Assembly (NCBI RefSeq): GCF_041381155.1
Contig: NC_091134.1
Span: 55,129,944 to 55,193,943, forward strand
Source: Argopecten irradians
Lineage: Eukaryota > Mollusca > Bivalvia > Pectinida > Pectinidae
Direction: 5' to 3'
Length of the DNA stretch: 64,000 nucleotides
Positions 1-12,952 of this stretch are shown one piece after another. The notes beneath the pieces were generated by a model. It did not search any database. It saw only the letters and a program-made list of their open reading frames with translations, and was not told the origin of the DNA. The number at the start of each line of letters is the position of its first letter. Within the stretch, counting starts at the first letter, position 1. The position numbers and the translations under genes were made by a program.

Positions 1-1
1 T

Positions 2-190
2 TCTCCTGTCAGTAATAATAGTCCCTACAGTATCGAAGACGATGGCTTCCTGTCGTCAGCAGACGTTTTCAACTATGACTTTAGTTTCATCTTTTATACA
101 TATTTTTTATCTATTCTACTAATTATAGCTGTTTTATTTTCCATATTTTGTTACCTTTTCGTCCACTTACTTATCTTTTATTTGTTGTAA
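2..190 (+). other. Open frame at window edge, possible upstream caspase exon
   Basis: The frame starting at base 2 is open to a TAA near 190. Its first part (SPVSNNSPYSIEDDGFLSS) is Ser/Asp-rich like the next caspase exons, while its later part is hydrophobic and looks like translated intron. A donor-like gtaata at base 12 would leave phase 1, matching the exon at 355, but a later donor is also possible. The exon boundary cannot be fixed from this window. Confidence 0.25.
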
Positions 191-354
191 AATAAGTTTT
201 ATAATTATTAAAAGTAAGTTGCCTTTCCTTCCGTTGTATTTTTATGATATCGCTTGTTGTTGATATTGTATCAAAAATGGTAGTACATTTTTGCAGAACC
301 AGCAGAACAATTAAATTTTAAATAGATGTTTCTGCTACAATATCTGAAATTCAG

Positions 355-3300
355 GTGCACAAGGTGGAGCAGAGGAAGACCCTTCGCAGACCAGTCGGAA
401 GTGTGTGGAAAGACAGGATACCACACAAGGTGTATTGTTATAAGGATGTAGTTTTACTGGCATGTGAGGAAAAACGGCCTCATGTTGGCCGAGAAAAACA
501 TCAATTGAAATAATACTCAAAGACGTACAACGCCAGCCTGCATGCTTATCATTGCTTAAAATATTTTGCTAAAGATTTCAATTTACTTTGGATTTTTTTT
601 ATCATAGTTTGGTATATGGGAGGGTTGATGTTGCTGTTATTTTCGTCAAACTCATTTACAAATACAATGTATATTTCAAACGAAACATTATTTCATGTAA
701 GCAAATTACATAACAAAGAAAATTATTATAACGGTTATTTTCGAAATCAGAAATATGTATTTATTTTGTAAACAAAAACAAATTCCACTATTTTCTGCTT
801 ACATCGGTCGTCATATGACTTCATTGATATGACATTGATCTCACACTAAATAATCTTATCGTTCTCTTTTGGAATAGGAGCAGAGAATGAAGATTCCAAC
901 AGTACTGGAGAGGACAAAGAGAGACAACAGCAAAAGCCAAGTAATTGATAACCGAAATATTATCAAGCAAATTTTATGCTTATAGCTGAACTTTTTTCTT
1001 AGATGTAGCTTTCACTAAGCATTTAATAATTGATCGATTAAGCTATAATTGTGAACTTTGTTTATCGTAGTTATTGTCTTATCAGAGACTAGACGGAATG
1101 CAACTGCCGCTGATCAGCCTCAAATTGACGAAGGAAGGAACCAAACCTCGATTCCAGATACAGGTTGTTATACAAGCACATTTTACCAAAATATGGGATC
1201 TTGTTATTTTATTGACACTTGTGTGCTTAGAACTAAAGCGAGTTTTCAAATCAAATTATATCTTTTTATACTAAGAGATAGTTTTCGTCTTCAGAATAAT
1301 TAATATTTTAGCAGTTACTACTTGATAATGATTGGAGCTATTTTAAAGATGACGCATAAGACAATTGAATTCCAACGAACTCCCTTTTGTCTCCTTCATA
1401 CATTTATTTTATATCAATGTTTATCATTATAGTTGTATATTTATAATACTGAATCGTTATTTTTCAGATTCAGGCGGTGCCAAACCTAAACGTCGCAGTA
1501 CACACAATCGAGTAGATAATGATGATTCAGGAGAATACAGAATGACCAGTATACCTAGGGGTAGTATTCGTGTTGTTCTTGACTGGATGTTATTTTCCGG
1601 GACGCGGCACCATAAAACTTTTTTCAGACAGATTGTTTTTACTCAAGTTTACACTTGAGTAAAAAATCTGCCTGAAAATAGTTTTATGTTGCCGGACCCG
1701 GGAATCAGGATTGAAATAAAATCTGTTTGAAAAATGTGAGAAACGGCGTCACTGATTCACACTAAGAATGATGACGTCATATTTCACACCTTTTACGGTA
1801 TATTTAAAAATAATCATAACAAGAGGTGTATTCTACTTACAGACAACGGAAACATGACTACCGTTATACCAGTCATACATGCATGATTGAATAACGTTAT
1901 TGCCTTATTGTACATAAATGGTTCTTTTTACATAATTATATACTGCAACACAATAACAATATCACGTCAATCCTTACAACATTAATTCGTTTCTTATCAT
2001 AAGGAAATATTGATTACATGAAGTAGATTTTTGGTTCATTGATAGAAGCTGTGCTTTTGTTACAGGAACAGCTGTTATATTTAATATTGAGAAATTCAAT
2101 AAGTCCCAAAGTCACCCTCCAGATATTAAGATAGAGGACCGAACAGGTTCCTCCGTTGATGCAGGTATGTCACTTTGATATATTTATTGTTTTATTAACC
2201 AATTACGCATGACGTTATAGGAATTTACGTTATATTAGACTGGCTTAGTCTTAACTTTCTTTAAGGGCCTTAGATTTCATGATCCTAGAGCTTGTTGCAC
2301 TTACAATCATTTTAGGGCTTTATTGTACCATTGATGTAGTTACGTTTGGTCATTTCATTTCAGTGTTTCGAAGATAAATGATATATTTCAATAGGGTTAT
2401 TCGTTGGATGTTGGTGGATGTTTTCTTTTTCTTTAAGGGCACCTAGTTACATGTAACTAGTAAGTGGATTAATACCACAATACGCATTGGATAAATATAT
2501 CGATATTCCACTTGTATGACCTTCCAGACTTTTGATTGGTCAAGATTTCGACCCATACTACATTTTTCTCAGTTTCCCGTCATAAATTGTCTACGCTATC
2601 AATACATGAATGACGTCATATTGATGTAATCTTATCGCCGCATACAGATACAGAACACACCAATGTTGAAATCGGATGTGTGACGGCATAGGAATACATA
2701 CTTTCTTTTTCGTAACATAAACAATCGACTCAAAACTGATACATGTATTAGGCCATCGTTCTATCTAGTCTATCCTCGATACTCTACGGGTTCCGATCAC
2801 ATACGATCTCTACACCCCTGGACTATCTCATAGCAAAACTGAAGGTAGCTCAGGGGGAAAAGTCTGAACCAATTACAAGCCTGCAAACATTTTCATTGAA
2901 GACTACATAGAGAGCGACGCACTACTTCAAAGTCACACAGTCAATCACATTGTACCGTTACACGGCTCTTTTGATGTATATCAAAGGACTAAATACCTGT
3001 TATATTATGTTGCCTCCAGTTTAACTATAGGGTAGTCCAGGGGTGTAGAGATCGTAAGTAATCGGAAACCCTGGAGTATCGAGGCTTTTTCTATCCGTAC
3101 GAGGACCCTTCCTGTAATTTTGTTGAAATCGATTTCATGATAATTTGGAGAGAAGTAGATATATCACTTTGCTGTAAACATGCCCGCATGGACATGTAGT
3201 TTGATAATGAGTAGTTAATTGTTATAAGAAAAACAGACGTTAAGTAGGTAGGAATGCATGGTATCGTTGTTTATACTTAAAATGATTTGTTATTCATACA

Positions 3301-6026
3301 ATTAAGATTTTTGAAAATTAATGACTGCCTTTTTGCTTATGAAGATATCACTACACCTTATTGCATATGTAATTGGTACTTGATAATTGATAGTGGTAGA
3401 AATAGGTCACACAACTCGGGGATATTGGATATGGAATTATTTCATTCTCGTAAGTTATTTTATTTTTATATTTTAAGTTACAAAAGACACTCGCCAACGC
3501 CCGTGTATTTAATAATTCTAAAAAAAATATCTCACTCGTGTGAAAAAATTCCTTATCCATCAACCACTCTATATGCAACCTACATGTAACCTCTATATGA
3601 AGTAGTGAATAATAACGTTAATGGCACGTTATCAGTTCAATGTTGACATGGGAACTGGTTTGGAAAGATTGCAGGGGTCATCTGCAAACCATATGAAATT
3701 TTTGCTTTATCTAGCAAACAAACGTTTTACCTGCATTGTTGTCTTAATGCGAATGAATATCATTTCACTTATTCATTTCAGACGGTATTCAGAGGATCTT
3801 CCGCAAGTTGCATTTCATCGTAGAGCGACATGATGATTGCTCAATCGACACAATAAATGACAGACTCAGGGACCTTGCATCAGACACTGATCACGAGAAT
3901 GCCGATTGCATCGCGATATTTATTCTTACCCATGGCAAAAATGGAAAACTCTTAGATACAAATTGTGTTGAATTTGACTTCGTTCCGCTTCGCAAGTACT
4001 TCAAAGCGACCGATTGTAAAACACTTGCAGGAAAACCGAAAATGTTCTTCATACAGGCATGTCAGGGATCGGAACCGCAAGGAAGTAGGTTTCTATAACA
4101 GTTAACATACATTGTGATCTTCCTTTTATCGTGATACTTGCCATTGTGAGAGATATGTTCCATCCTACACTTTCGAAGTATTGGCCGAATCCTGAGGAAA
4201 AACACTTAATTACACACTTCAATTGTTTAACAAGATATGATAGAGAATGATCTCGTGTCACTATTATGTGGGTCATTGAGTATTCATAAATATACCTTGC
4301 GTCCAATTTCATGTTGATATTGACTCAATGAATGCCTGTTTTGCATGACCATGATAGTTGATTTACATCAATGTAAACGGTATTTTGATACTTTCCCAAA
4401 ACGGAAAAATAACGCAATACATGTTAAGGATTAACCATCTCTATCATTTCATGGGATACTGCAAAATATTTAAATGCTACATTCCTGAAACGCTTTTATA
4501 TTCATTTATCTTCCAAACTGTTATTTGGTCGTTGTAGGATATCTAAAGAAAGACGTAGTTGTGATTGAGGATCCATCTCCTCCAGCACCACCAGTAACAT
4601 CTTCACCATCATCAATGTCAAGGTCATCATTAACAACACCGTCAGTGCCACCACCACCGCCACCGCCGCCGCCGCCGCCGACGCCTCCACCGCCATCCTT
4701 GCCATTGATACAGGGATTCAGCGCATCAGGAGGTGAACAATCTCCGGACGAGGCAGATTTCCTCGTTTGTTGCCCGACTCCAGGCTATGTGTCCTACAGA
4801 CACACAGAGTGTGGCTCCTGGTTTATCAGCGCATTCCTCGATACACTCGAGAGAGATTGCAACAGGTACGTTTTTCCACAATAATGTTCGATTGAAATAA
4901 TCTTAACCTTGCGAGTATTTCCATTGTGTTGGAAAGTCGTTTCATCATCTTATAACGACACAAATGACGTCGTCCCCATTTATGTTGTCACTTCTGATAA
5001 TTTCTTGAACAACAGTCCCAAAAACATTAAGTAATTATTTATTGCAGATGGAATTTTGTGGATTGACTAAAACGCTTCGATAATTTGCGGTCGGCAATCT
5101 GTATGGTAAATCCTCTCGTGTGCTAGGAGTGTAGAGGCATGTTAACGGTTTTAGATTTTTCATATCTTGTGTATAATGAAAAGAATGCTTTGAAGGATGA
5201 ATTTAATAAAAAAAAAATAAAAAAAAATAATCGGCCTTTCACTGACATAATTTATGATCAGTAGTATATAGGTGTTCGTTGATGAAAGGAATTGCTACTT
5301 AAATCACATTCCAGTTTTATGGAGACCGCAGAACCAAATGATTTTCCATAGACGACAAAACTAGCGCTTGCCACTGTCCAGATATTCAAGTTTGGTTCTT
5401 TAATATTGCTTTTTTGAATTGAATACTCGACCAAAATTTTATCGAAGTCTGCAATTATCTAACTCTGTAAAAACAAACTTTAAAAAATTAAAAAATTGTT
5501 TAAATTCATTTCTCAACCCAAACACAACCAACAGGGTCTGAAGCATAACCTTTCTATGAAATATTCTGCCCAAAAGGGAATTTCCGGGAACCTATTGGAA
5601 CCTATGTGTAGCTATTTTGGTGTTTATTCGTTTATTGTCAAAACTATTATGAAACTATAAAGTTTGTCCTTGGTTAAATACAGTTTTCAGTCTGGTCCTT
5701 TAACGCTAATTTCAAAGAATGTCATCACATTCACTTGTATATTGAAAAAAAAACAATTGTAAATTTTACCTGGGAGCCGTCATCTTGTATTAATTCCACA
5801 CCAAAATGTGTATTGTATGTATTGTATATTATAGAGGTTAATGATGAGATTCACAGGATAATTATGTGATTGTTTCAGTGATCATCTCTTGGACATTCTT
5901 GTTACGACGAACCGTATCCTTGGAAACAAAACTGGAAATATACAAGGCACACCATGTGCCCAAATTTTGGATGTAAACAATTCACTTCGAAGGAAGGTTT
6001 TTCTCCGTACCAATATAGATTCCTGA
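355..6026 (+). CDS. Caspase (cysteine-aspartate protease), 5'-truncated, 8 exons visible
   Basis: Exons that join in phase are 355-429, 878-940, 1071-1163, 1468-1560, 2066-2164, 3782-4084, 4538-4865 and 5879-6026 (stop TGA 6024-6026). The first four encode a hydrophilic, probably disordered stretch with no visible CARD or DED. The p20 domain starts near YRMTSIPRGTAVIFN and has the conserved Arg (DRTGSS), the catalytic His (LTHGKNG) and the catalytic Cys in QACQG. The p10 domain has DEADFLVCCPTPGYVSYRHT with the substrate-binding Arg, then GSWFI, and ends with LRRKVFLRT. A proline-rich linker containing 11 consecutive Pro lies between p20 and p10. Family knowledge: caspases cleave after Asp in apoptosis and are activated by cleavage between p20 and p10. 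All key residues are present, so the enzyme should be active. Exons 355 to 4084 are all multiples of three and flanked by phase-1 introns. The gene starts beyond the left edge. Whether it is an initiator or an executioner is not decided. Confidence 0.9.
1595..1705. repeat. Foldback (long hairpin) in caspase intron
   Basis: The arms pair over about 50 bases on each side of a tiny loop near 1648: ACTCAAGT pairs with ACTTGAGT, CATAAAAC with GTTTTATG, and outer CCGGG with CCCGG. It lies just after the exon ending at 1560. The structure is typical of a small foldback or MITE. No coding capacity. Confidence 0.8.
2774..3084. mobile_element. MITE with about 55-bp terminal inverted repeats (CCCCTGGACTA family)
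   Basis: The left end begins CCTCGATACTC and runs to CCCCTGGACTATC. The right end is its reverse complement, from GGGTAGTCCAGGGG to GTATCGAGG. The non-coding interior is about 200 bp. Target duplications are not clear. It sits in the caspase intron between the exons ending 2164 and starting 3782. The ends resemble those of the element at 57.3 kb and the tandem unit at 32.6 kb. Confidence 0.8.
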
Positions 6027-7921
6027 TCTCAGAAATGTGCTGCAATATTACTGTTTCTAGTAAAATAAGGAGAAAAATCCTTGATGTTGAGGACCAAAAA
6101 TGATGAAAATTAGCAGGGACTCTAGTTAATATTAATTTTAGGCAGCAAAAAAAACATGCTTTAAGAATTAACACTACTCGGTATATAGGCAGACCCAGCA
6201 CCAACTTAGTGGCTGGTCTAGGCAGCTAAACGCAAAACAAAATAGTTTGCACTACCATAATGATTGTAGCACTGCATAATTGCAATCACTTTTTGAACAT
6301 ATTCACTTTCATCATATATTTTTTGTCTATTGATAAACATTTTACAATGCTATGACATGATATTTCACGACAAAAATATATTAGGTAGAAACAAAACAAA
6401 GAACCCATTTACAGATACAACCGGTAATAAATAGCATTAAGCCGAACAATTAATACCAAAGCTATGGTATTTTGTTATTATTATCGTCTACATTGTGTGG
6501 TATTTATATATTGATATATATATATTGCTAAAGATATAACGATATTTAGAGTAACTAATTGTTAATGCGTATCAGCATAAGAAAACATATTTGATGGATG
6601 CTTTTGTTACTGTAAATACTCTAAATACTCTATGTAAGCCCATACTAAAGATCGTTTAATTTGTTAATCTTCAAATGTCCATCTATACCAAGGTCGGTCA
6701 CATCTCAGTCTTACATTTATGGGTATGTAAATAAATAATAAACTAATTTAACTATTTTTTAACTTTGAATTATGGATTTTGGTTTTATATATGTGTTTTG
6801 TTTTAGAACATTTTCTTCAATATGGTAAGTTTTGTATTTTTTATACTGAGATTACACGTGAGGATGCTGTATTATGGTACCTAAGTTTATAATATAACAA
6901 TGACATGTCTTCAAACAACCATCTCATTATTTGATTTCTTTATAGTCACTGAGATTCATAAGTTTGATGGTGTAGATCATGACGGCTGCCACACAAAATC
7001 ACTCTAACCTTACCTACATGTAGCAGTCAACTCAGTAATAGCTGGAATACAATAATAAGAATAAGTTTTAGATTGAATATTGATGTCAATAGTTTTCTAT
7101 TTTACTATTTTCTGACTTAATACTTCAATCAATGTTATATGAATTGATGAAATAATATATACATTGTGTGTTGAAATTATTTTATACCTCTCACTCGCTA
7201 AAGCGTAAACGTCTGTGAAGGTGTGTATTATAATATATTATTATTGTTTTATATAGTCGGTTGTAAAAGCCTCAAACGCTTGTGTTGTATAATGTTGGAA
7301 CTAAATATACCGACTCTAAATAACGGTTAATTGTACTTGAATGCTTTCATGTCAATATGTATTCATTAAAACTTATATAAAATATACATATTGAATTTAA
7401 ATAAATGCTATTCTACAATGATATCATAGTTTGTATGTGAGTATTTATTAGTCATTCTTGTCATCTAATATTTATAAACAAAATGTGTGTGAAATGCAGC
7501 AAAATATTGATAAAAATCTTGTAAGCTGTAAGTTTTGATGATAAAAATTTCATATCAAAAACGTCTGCTTCTCCATTGATGGTGTTTAATTTGAGAATTC
7601 ACATGGTCCCTACGGATGGTAAATCAGTCTTGACTTTGATGACTAAACGTTTTTAAGACAATCATGCCACGACTTATTCGATAATCATTTGTATCTTTCA
7701 TCGCTACCTTATATAACGATATCTATCACAAGTACGCTTCACCAACATACTTCTGATGGCATTTTATATACTCATATTCTTTTACATCACAGTGACTAGC
7801 CCACCACAAAACATCTACTTAGAGATAAATGTCACATATATATGGTTAATAAAAGATATAAACTCATTATGCGTGGTTTTTTCCAAAACATATCTAGAGT
7901 AATAGTTATAGTCTAATTTAA
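6027..7921. other. AT-rich intergenic region downstream of caspase
   Basis: This holds the caspase 3' UTR and spacer. An AATAAA near 6426 could be a poly(A) signal. No convincing exon, RNA gene or repeat was seen; the - strand frame at 5902-6204 is a shadow of the last caspase exon. Confidence 0.6.
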
Positions 7922-8124
7922 TACTGTAAACCAACTTTCTCTCGCGTGCAATTTACTTTCGCGAATTTTGCGATGCAAGTTAATCCGTGAAAGAATCAAT
8001 ATTTACCCAATATATATTGTACGGATATTCTAATGATGTTTTATCCCGCAAAAACCTCCGTGAACACGTTTTCGAAATAAAATCGCGAAATTTAATTGCC
8101 GCGAAAGAAAGTTGGGTTACAGTA
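7922..8124. mobile_element. MITE with TACTGTAA ends
   Basis: The left end TACTGTAAACCAACTTTCTC and the right end (reverse complement TACTGTAACCCAACTTTCTT) form terminal inverted repeats. Both continue inward into CG-containing stretches (TTTCGCG) that also pair. About 203 bp, non-coding, flanked by TA/AT-rich DNA. Non-autonomous DNA transposon by structure. Confidence 0.8.
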
Positions 8125-9380
8125 ATTCTATGAAGTTCCAAATAGGTAGTATAGTTTGTTAGTATGCTTAAGGCATGTTGATATAGACGAAAACTAAACT
8201 GCACAATTCCCTTTACAATAACATTAATACTGTAAAATGTGTAATGAAATTGAAGGCCACAAATTGGCTTCTTGATTCGACCTAATAATGGTATAACAAT
8301 AATTCTCTTTTGCATCTCTACATATTTTATTGATTGATAAGAGGTTAACAACTGATTAGGAATAATAGTTGGCTGTTTGGAAACATTTTTGCTGTGTCAA
8401 GATAATTATTCTTGATCCGTTGGTACGGCAGTTGCAACACATATATAAATACAATGTATAACTTGTGTCAGTTTATAATACTCAAATATTTATTGGAAAA
8501 GAGACTCTGGTATATCTCTCAATACCAAATGAGAATAGTGTGCCTATGGATGACCGGCTAACTCCCACCATTGTATTGAATCATCACAATTTCACCATTT
8601 TATATAACGTCGCTGATTGGAATGGGGAATTAATAACTCTATTCAATATAAAATACTTCCTGAATTCAAGTGTCAGCATAATACAGTGGAATGTTTAACC
8701 CGGATAGGACTTTGATTATGATACAAATTATGAGTGTTTTATTGTATCATCTTAATCCCAATTCTTTCTGTTGTGCAGTGTCGCCAGTTTTGGCGAGTTT
8801 CTTTCGAAGGAAGAAAACCTAATGTTTGTTTTACCCTTTCCTTTTCTTGGTTTTTTTATCATGTCTTTGTCAGATATGCCAGGGAACACTAAACACCCAT
8901 TACAAATCCCTTTCAGTTTTTAGATCCAATGTATCATTCCAATCATCAGGATAGACGTTGCCCTGGTAGAGCAAGGCTGTGTTCATCCTCGGAAGACATA
9001 ATTCGTTATTGAGTAGTGCACTATTTTAAGCTTTCTCTGTGTTTGTGTTTGGTATACATATACAGATTAGGTAACATTGTGTGAGGATTTAAAGGCGATG
9101 AGATATGAATTCTGTATTATATGTACTGTACATATTGATAAATATGTGCGCTGCTCCATTACATGCAAAGTACATGTATTTATATCTTAGTGTTAGAGAT
9201 ATCTATAATGTATAACATACATGTACTAACTGAAGATACAGATTAAACAAAAGTTACAAAAACTTACAACTTGATATTAATATTGCTTATCTGTTTTAGG
9301 TTTGAACGCATATCACTGTGAATGGAGTACACATGGCTTACCTGTATTATGTCGCATCATGGATGTTTCATGTAATTTAA
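8125..9380. other. Intergenic spacer
   Basis: AT-rich spacer between a MITE and a minisatellite. A 77-codon frame at 8465-8698 lacks an ATG start and matches no family I know. Nothing else was seen. Confidence 0.5.
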
Positions 9381-11960
9381 ATGGATATTTCGGATTTGCC
9401 TAGTATTGGTCTAAGTTAGGATAGGATGTCGGATTTACAGAGTGTTGGTCTAAGTTAGGACAGGATGTCGGATTTGCTTAGTATTGGTGTAAGTTAGGAT
9501 AGGATGTCGGATTTACAGAGTGTTGGTCTAAGTTAGGATAGGATGTCAGACTTTCAGAGTGTTGGTCTAAGTTAGGATAGGATGTCGGATTAACAGAGTA
9601 TTGGTCTAAGTTAGGATAGGATGTCGGATTTGCCTAGTATTGGTCTAAGTTAGGATAGGATGTCGGATTTACAGAGTATTGGTCTAAGTTAGGATAGGAT
9701 GTCGGATTTTCAGAGTATTGGTCTAAGTTAGGATAGGATGTCGGATTTGCCTAGTGTTGGTCTAAGTTAGGATAGGATGTCGGACTTTCAGAGTGTTGGT
9801 CTAAGTTAGGATAGGATGTCGGATTTGCCTAGTGTTGGTCTAAGTTAGGATAGGATGTCGGATTTGCTTAGTGTTGGTCTAAGTTAGGATAGGATGTCGG
9901 ATTTGCTTAGTGTTGGTCTAAGTTAGGATAGGATGTCGGATTTGCAGAGTGTTGGTCTAAGTTAGGATAGGATGTCGGATTTGCAGAGTGTTGGTCTAAG
10001 TTAGGATAGGATGTCGGATTTACAGAGTATTGGTCTAAGTTAGGATAGGATGTCGGATTTGCCTAGTATTGGTCTAAGTTAGGATAGGATGGATGTCGGA
10101 CTTTCAGAGGATAGAGTTGGTCTAAGTTAGGATAGGATGTCGGATTTGTCTAGGATGTTACAGATTGGTCTAAGTTAGGTTAGGAGTGGATTGTTGGTCT
10201 AGTAGGGATGTCACAGATTTGTCGACTCAGAATGTCTTAGGATGATGTCGGATTTGCCTAGTGTTGGTCTAAGTTAGGATAGGATTCGATTTGTTTAGGA
10301 TCGGAGGATGTCAGATGTGATTTTACAGAGTACTGGTCTAAGTTAGGATAGGATGTCGGATTTTCCTAGTTTTGGTCTAAGTTAGGATAGGATGTCGGAT
10401 TTGCAGAATGTTGGTCTAAGTTAGGATATGATGTCGGATTTTCCTAGTGTTGGTCTAAGTTAGGATAGGATGTCGGATTTGCCTAGTGTTTGTCTAAATT
10501 AGGATAGGATGTCGGATTTGCTTAGTGTTGGTGTAAGTTAGGATAGGATGTCGGATTTACAGAGTGTTGGTCTAAGTTAGGATAGGATGTCGGATTTGCC
10601 TAGTGTTGGTCTAAGTTAGGATAGGATGTCGGATTTGCCTAGTATTGATCTAAGTTAAGATAGGATATCGGACTTGCAGAGTGTTGGTCTAAGTTAGGAT
10701 AGGATGTCGGATTTACAGAGTGTTGGTCTAAGTTATGATAGGATGACGGATTTGCCTAGTGTTGGTCTAAGTTAGGATAGGATATCGGACTTGCAGAGTG
10801 TTGGTCTAAGTTAGGATAGGATGTCGGATTTGCCTAGTGTTTGTCTAAATTAGGATAGGATGTCGGATTTGCTTAGTGTTGGTGTAAGTTAGGATAGGAT
10901 GTCGGATTTACAGAGTGTTGGTCTAAGTTAGGATAGGATGTCGGATTTGCCTAGTGTTGGTCTAAGTTAGGATAGGATGTCGGATTTGCCTAGTATTGTT
11001 CTAAGTTAAGATAGGATATCGGACTTGCAGAGTGTTGGTCTAAGTTAGGATAGGATGTCGGATTTACAGAGTGTTGGTCTAAGTTATGATAGGATGACGG
11101 ATTTGCCTAGTGTTGGTCTAAGTTAGGATAGGATGTCGGACTTGCAGAGTGTTGGTCTAAGTTAGGATAGGATGTCGGATTTGCCTAGTATTGGTCTAAG
11201 TTAGGATAGGATGTCGGATTTGACTATTGTTGGTCTAAGTTGGGATAGGATTTCGGATTTGCCTAGTGTTGGTCTAAGTTAGGATAGGATGTCGGATTTC
11301 CCTAGTTTTGGTCTAATTTAGGATAGGATTTCGGATTTGCCTAGTGTTGGTCTTAGTTAGGATAGGATGTTGGATTTGCCTAGTTTTGTTATAAGTTAGG
11401 ATAGGATGTCGGATTTGCCTAGTGTTGGTCTAAGTTAGGATAGGATGTCGGATTTGCAGAGTGTTGGTCTAAGTTAGGATAGGATGTCGGATTTACAGAG
11501 TGTTGGTCTAAGTTAGGATAGGATGTCGGATTTGCCTAGTGTTGGTCTAAGTTAGGATAGGATATCGGACTTGCAGAGTGTTGGTCTAAGTTAGGATAGG
11601 ATGTCGGATTTGCCTAGTATTGGTCTAAGTTAGGATAGGATGTCGGATTTGCCTAGTGTTGGTCTAAGTTAGGATAGGATGTCGGATTTGCCTTGTGTTG
11701 GTCTAAGTTAGGATAGGATGTCGGATTTTCCTAGTTTTGGTCTAATTTAGGATAGGATTTCGGATTTGCCTAGTGTTGGTCTTAGTTAGGATAGGATGTT
11801 GGATTTGCCTAGTGTTGTTCTAAGTTAGGATAGGATGTCGGATTTGCCTAGTGTTGGTCTAAGTTAGGATAGGATGTCGATATTTGCAGAATGTTGATCT
11901 AAGTTAGGATAGGATGTCGGATTTGCAGAGTGTTGGTATAAGTTAGGATAGGATGTCGGG
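9381..11960. repeat. Minisatellite array, 39-bp unit, about 66 copies
   Basis: The unit reads GGTCTAAGTTAGGATAGGAT followed by GTCGGATTTGCCTAGTGTT, with variable positions mainly in the TTGCCTAG/TTACAGAG segment. All three forward frames of the consensus unit contain stops and no long frame runs through the array in either direction, so it is non-coding. Block duplications occur at offsets of 351 bp (9 units, compare 10491 and 10842) and 429 bp (11 units, compare 11311 and 11740). Copies near 10080-10330 are irregular in length. Confidence 0.95.
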
Positions 11961-12452
11961 TTATTCCGTATGATGGCGGTAAATGATATGATTATAGGCT
12001 TAGAGCTAACACTGTATCTAACATGCACGTTTGTTGACACCAGTATTCACATTGAGTACGTTTGACGTTTGCATGAGAATGGCGGTTGTAAACAATATCA
12101 TGCAAATGTGGTATAGAATGACATCTGAACACAATAAGACTGTTGTTCAGACAAATGTTTTTTTTTGTAATAGTAACTACCACGAAGATCTCGATTGGTA
12201 TCAATGGTTCTTTTCACTTATGATAATATGATAGGGGTGGCTAAATTATAGCAATTTATTCATTATAACACAATAACTGAACTTATCTTACTTTGATATT
12301 ATACTTCATTTTCTGTTTAATATATGTTTTACATATAATTGATATTACATTCTAAACTATCACAAAGAAATCTGAAATCATTTATTTATTTCAATGAATA
12401 TTAAAAGGACATTGCATGTATAAAATTATAAAAATATTTATAAAATGCAGAG
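11961..12452. other. Intergenic spacer
   Basis: AT-rich spacer between the minisatellite and a MITE. Overlapping short frames on both strands at 11992-12231 have no recognisable similarity. Confidence 0.5.
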
Positions 12453-12952
12453 TTAAAGTTATATGTGCCGTATTTTTCATACTCAGCTTTTAATATGTTA
12501 TTCATTACCAGAAATAACCATCATTTTGAGAATTACACTACTTTCAATCCATAGGTTTTTATTTTACAAGCACATATAAGAGCTGAACATGATTTTTGGC
12601 AGTATTGCCAAAAATCATGATATTTACATCTATAGTGAATTGAAATGAGTACCTATAGTCAGACCATGAAGCCAAATTGTGGTCTACAATTTCATTTCAC
12701 ATTTTTACAGTGTTGTTAGTAATTGTAAAGTGATATCTACAGGTATGTTTCCATCTAAACATACATAACGCATAAAATACAACAACTTTACAGTATATAA
12801 TGTATGTGTTGTAGCTAATATTTATAAGGCATCTGAAGTCATTTGAATGACTTTCACAGCTTAATTCATCAAACATTGTTGTTTTCAATAGATTAATGAA
12901 GAAAAAATAACATGTCAAAATTTTTGTCCAGTTACGGCACATATAACTTTAA
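12453..12952. mobile_element. MITE of about 500 bp with 20-bp TIRs
   Basis: TTAAAGTTATATGTGCCGTA at 12453-12472 is repeated as its exact reverse complement at 12933-12952. Inside, CATGATTTTTGGCA (12588-12601) pairs perfectly with TGCCAAAAATCATG (12606-12619) around a GTAT loop. Non-coding interior; structure of a non-autonomous DNA transposon. Confidence 0.75.

Noticed and set aside
8465-8698. 77-codon frame
   Set aside because: Starts with TTG, no splice sites or similarity that I can support.
9381-11960. Regularly spaced repeats that could suggest a CRISPR array
   Set aside because: Units are contiguous with no unique spacers; it is a tandem minisatellite in animal DNA. The same holds for the 36.2-41.4 kb array.
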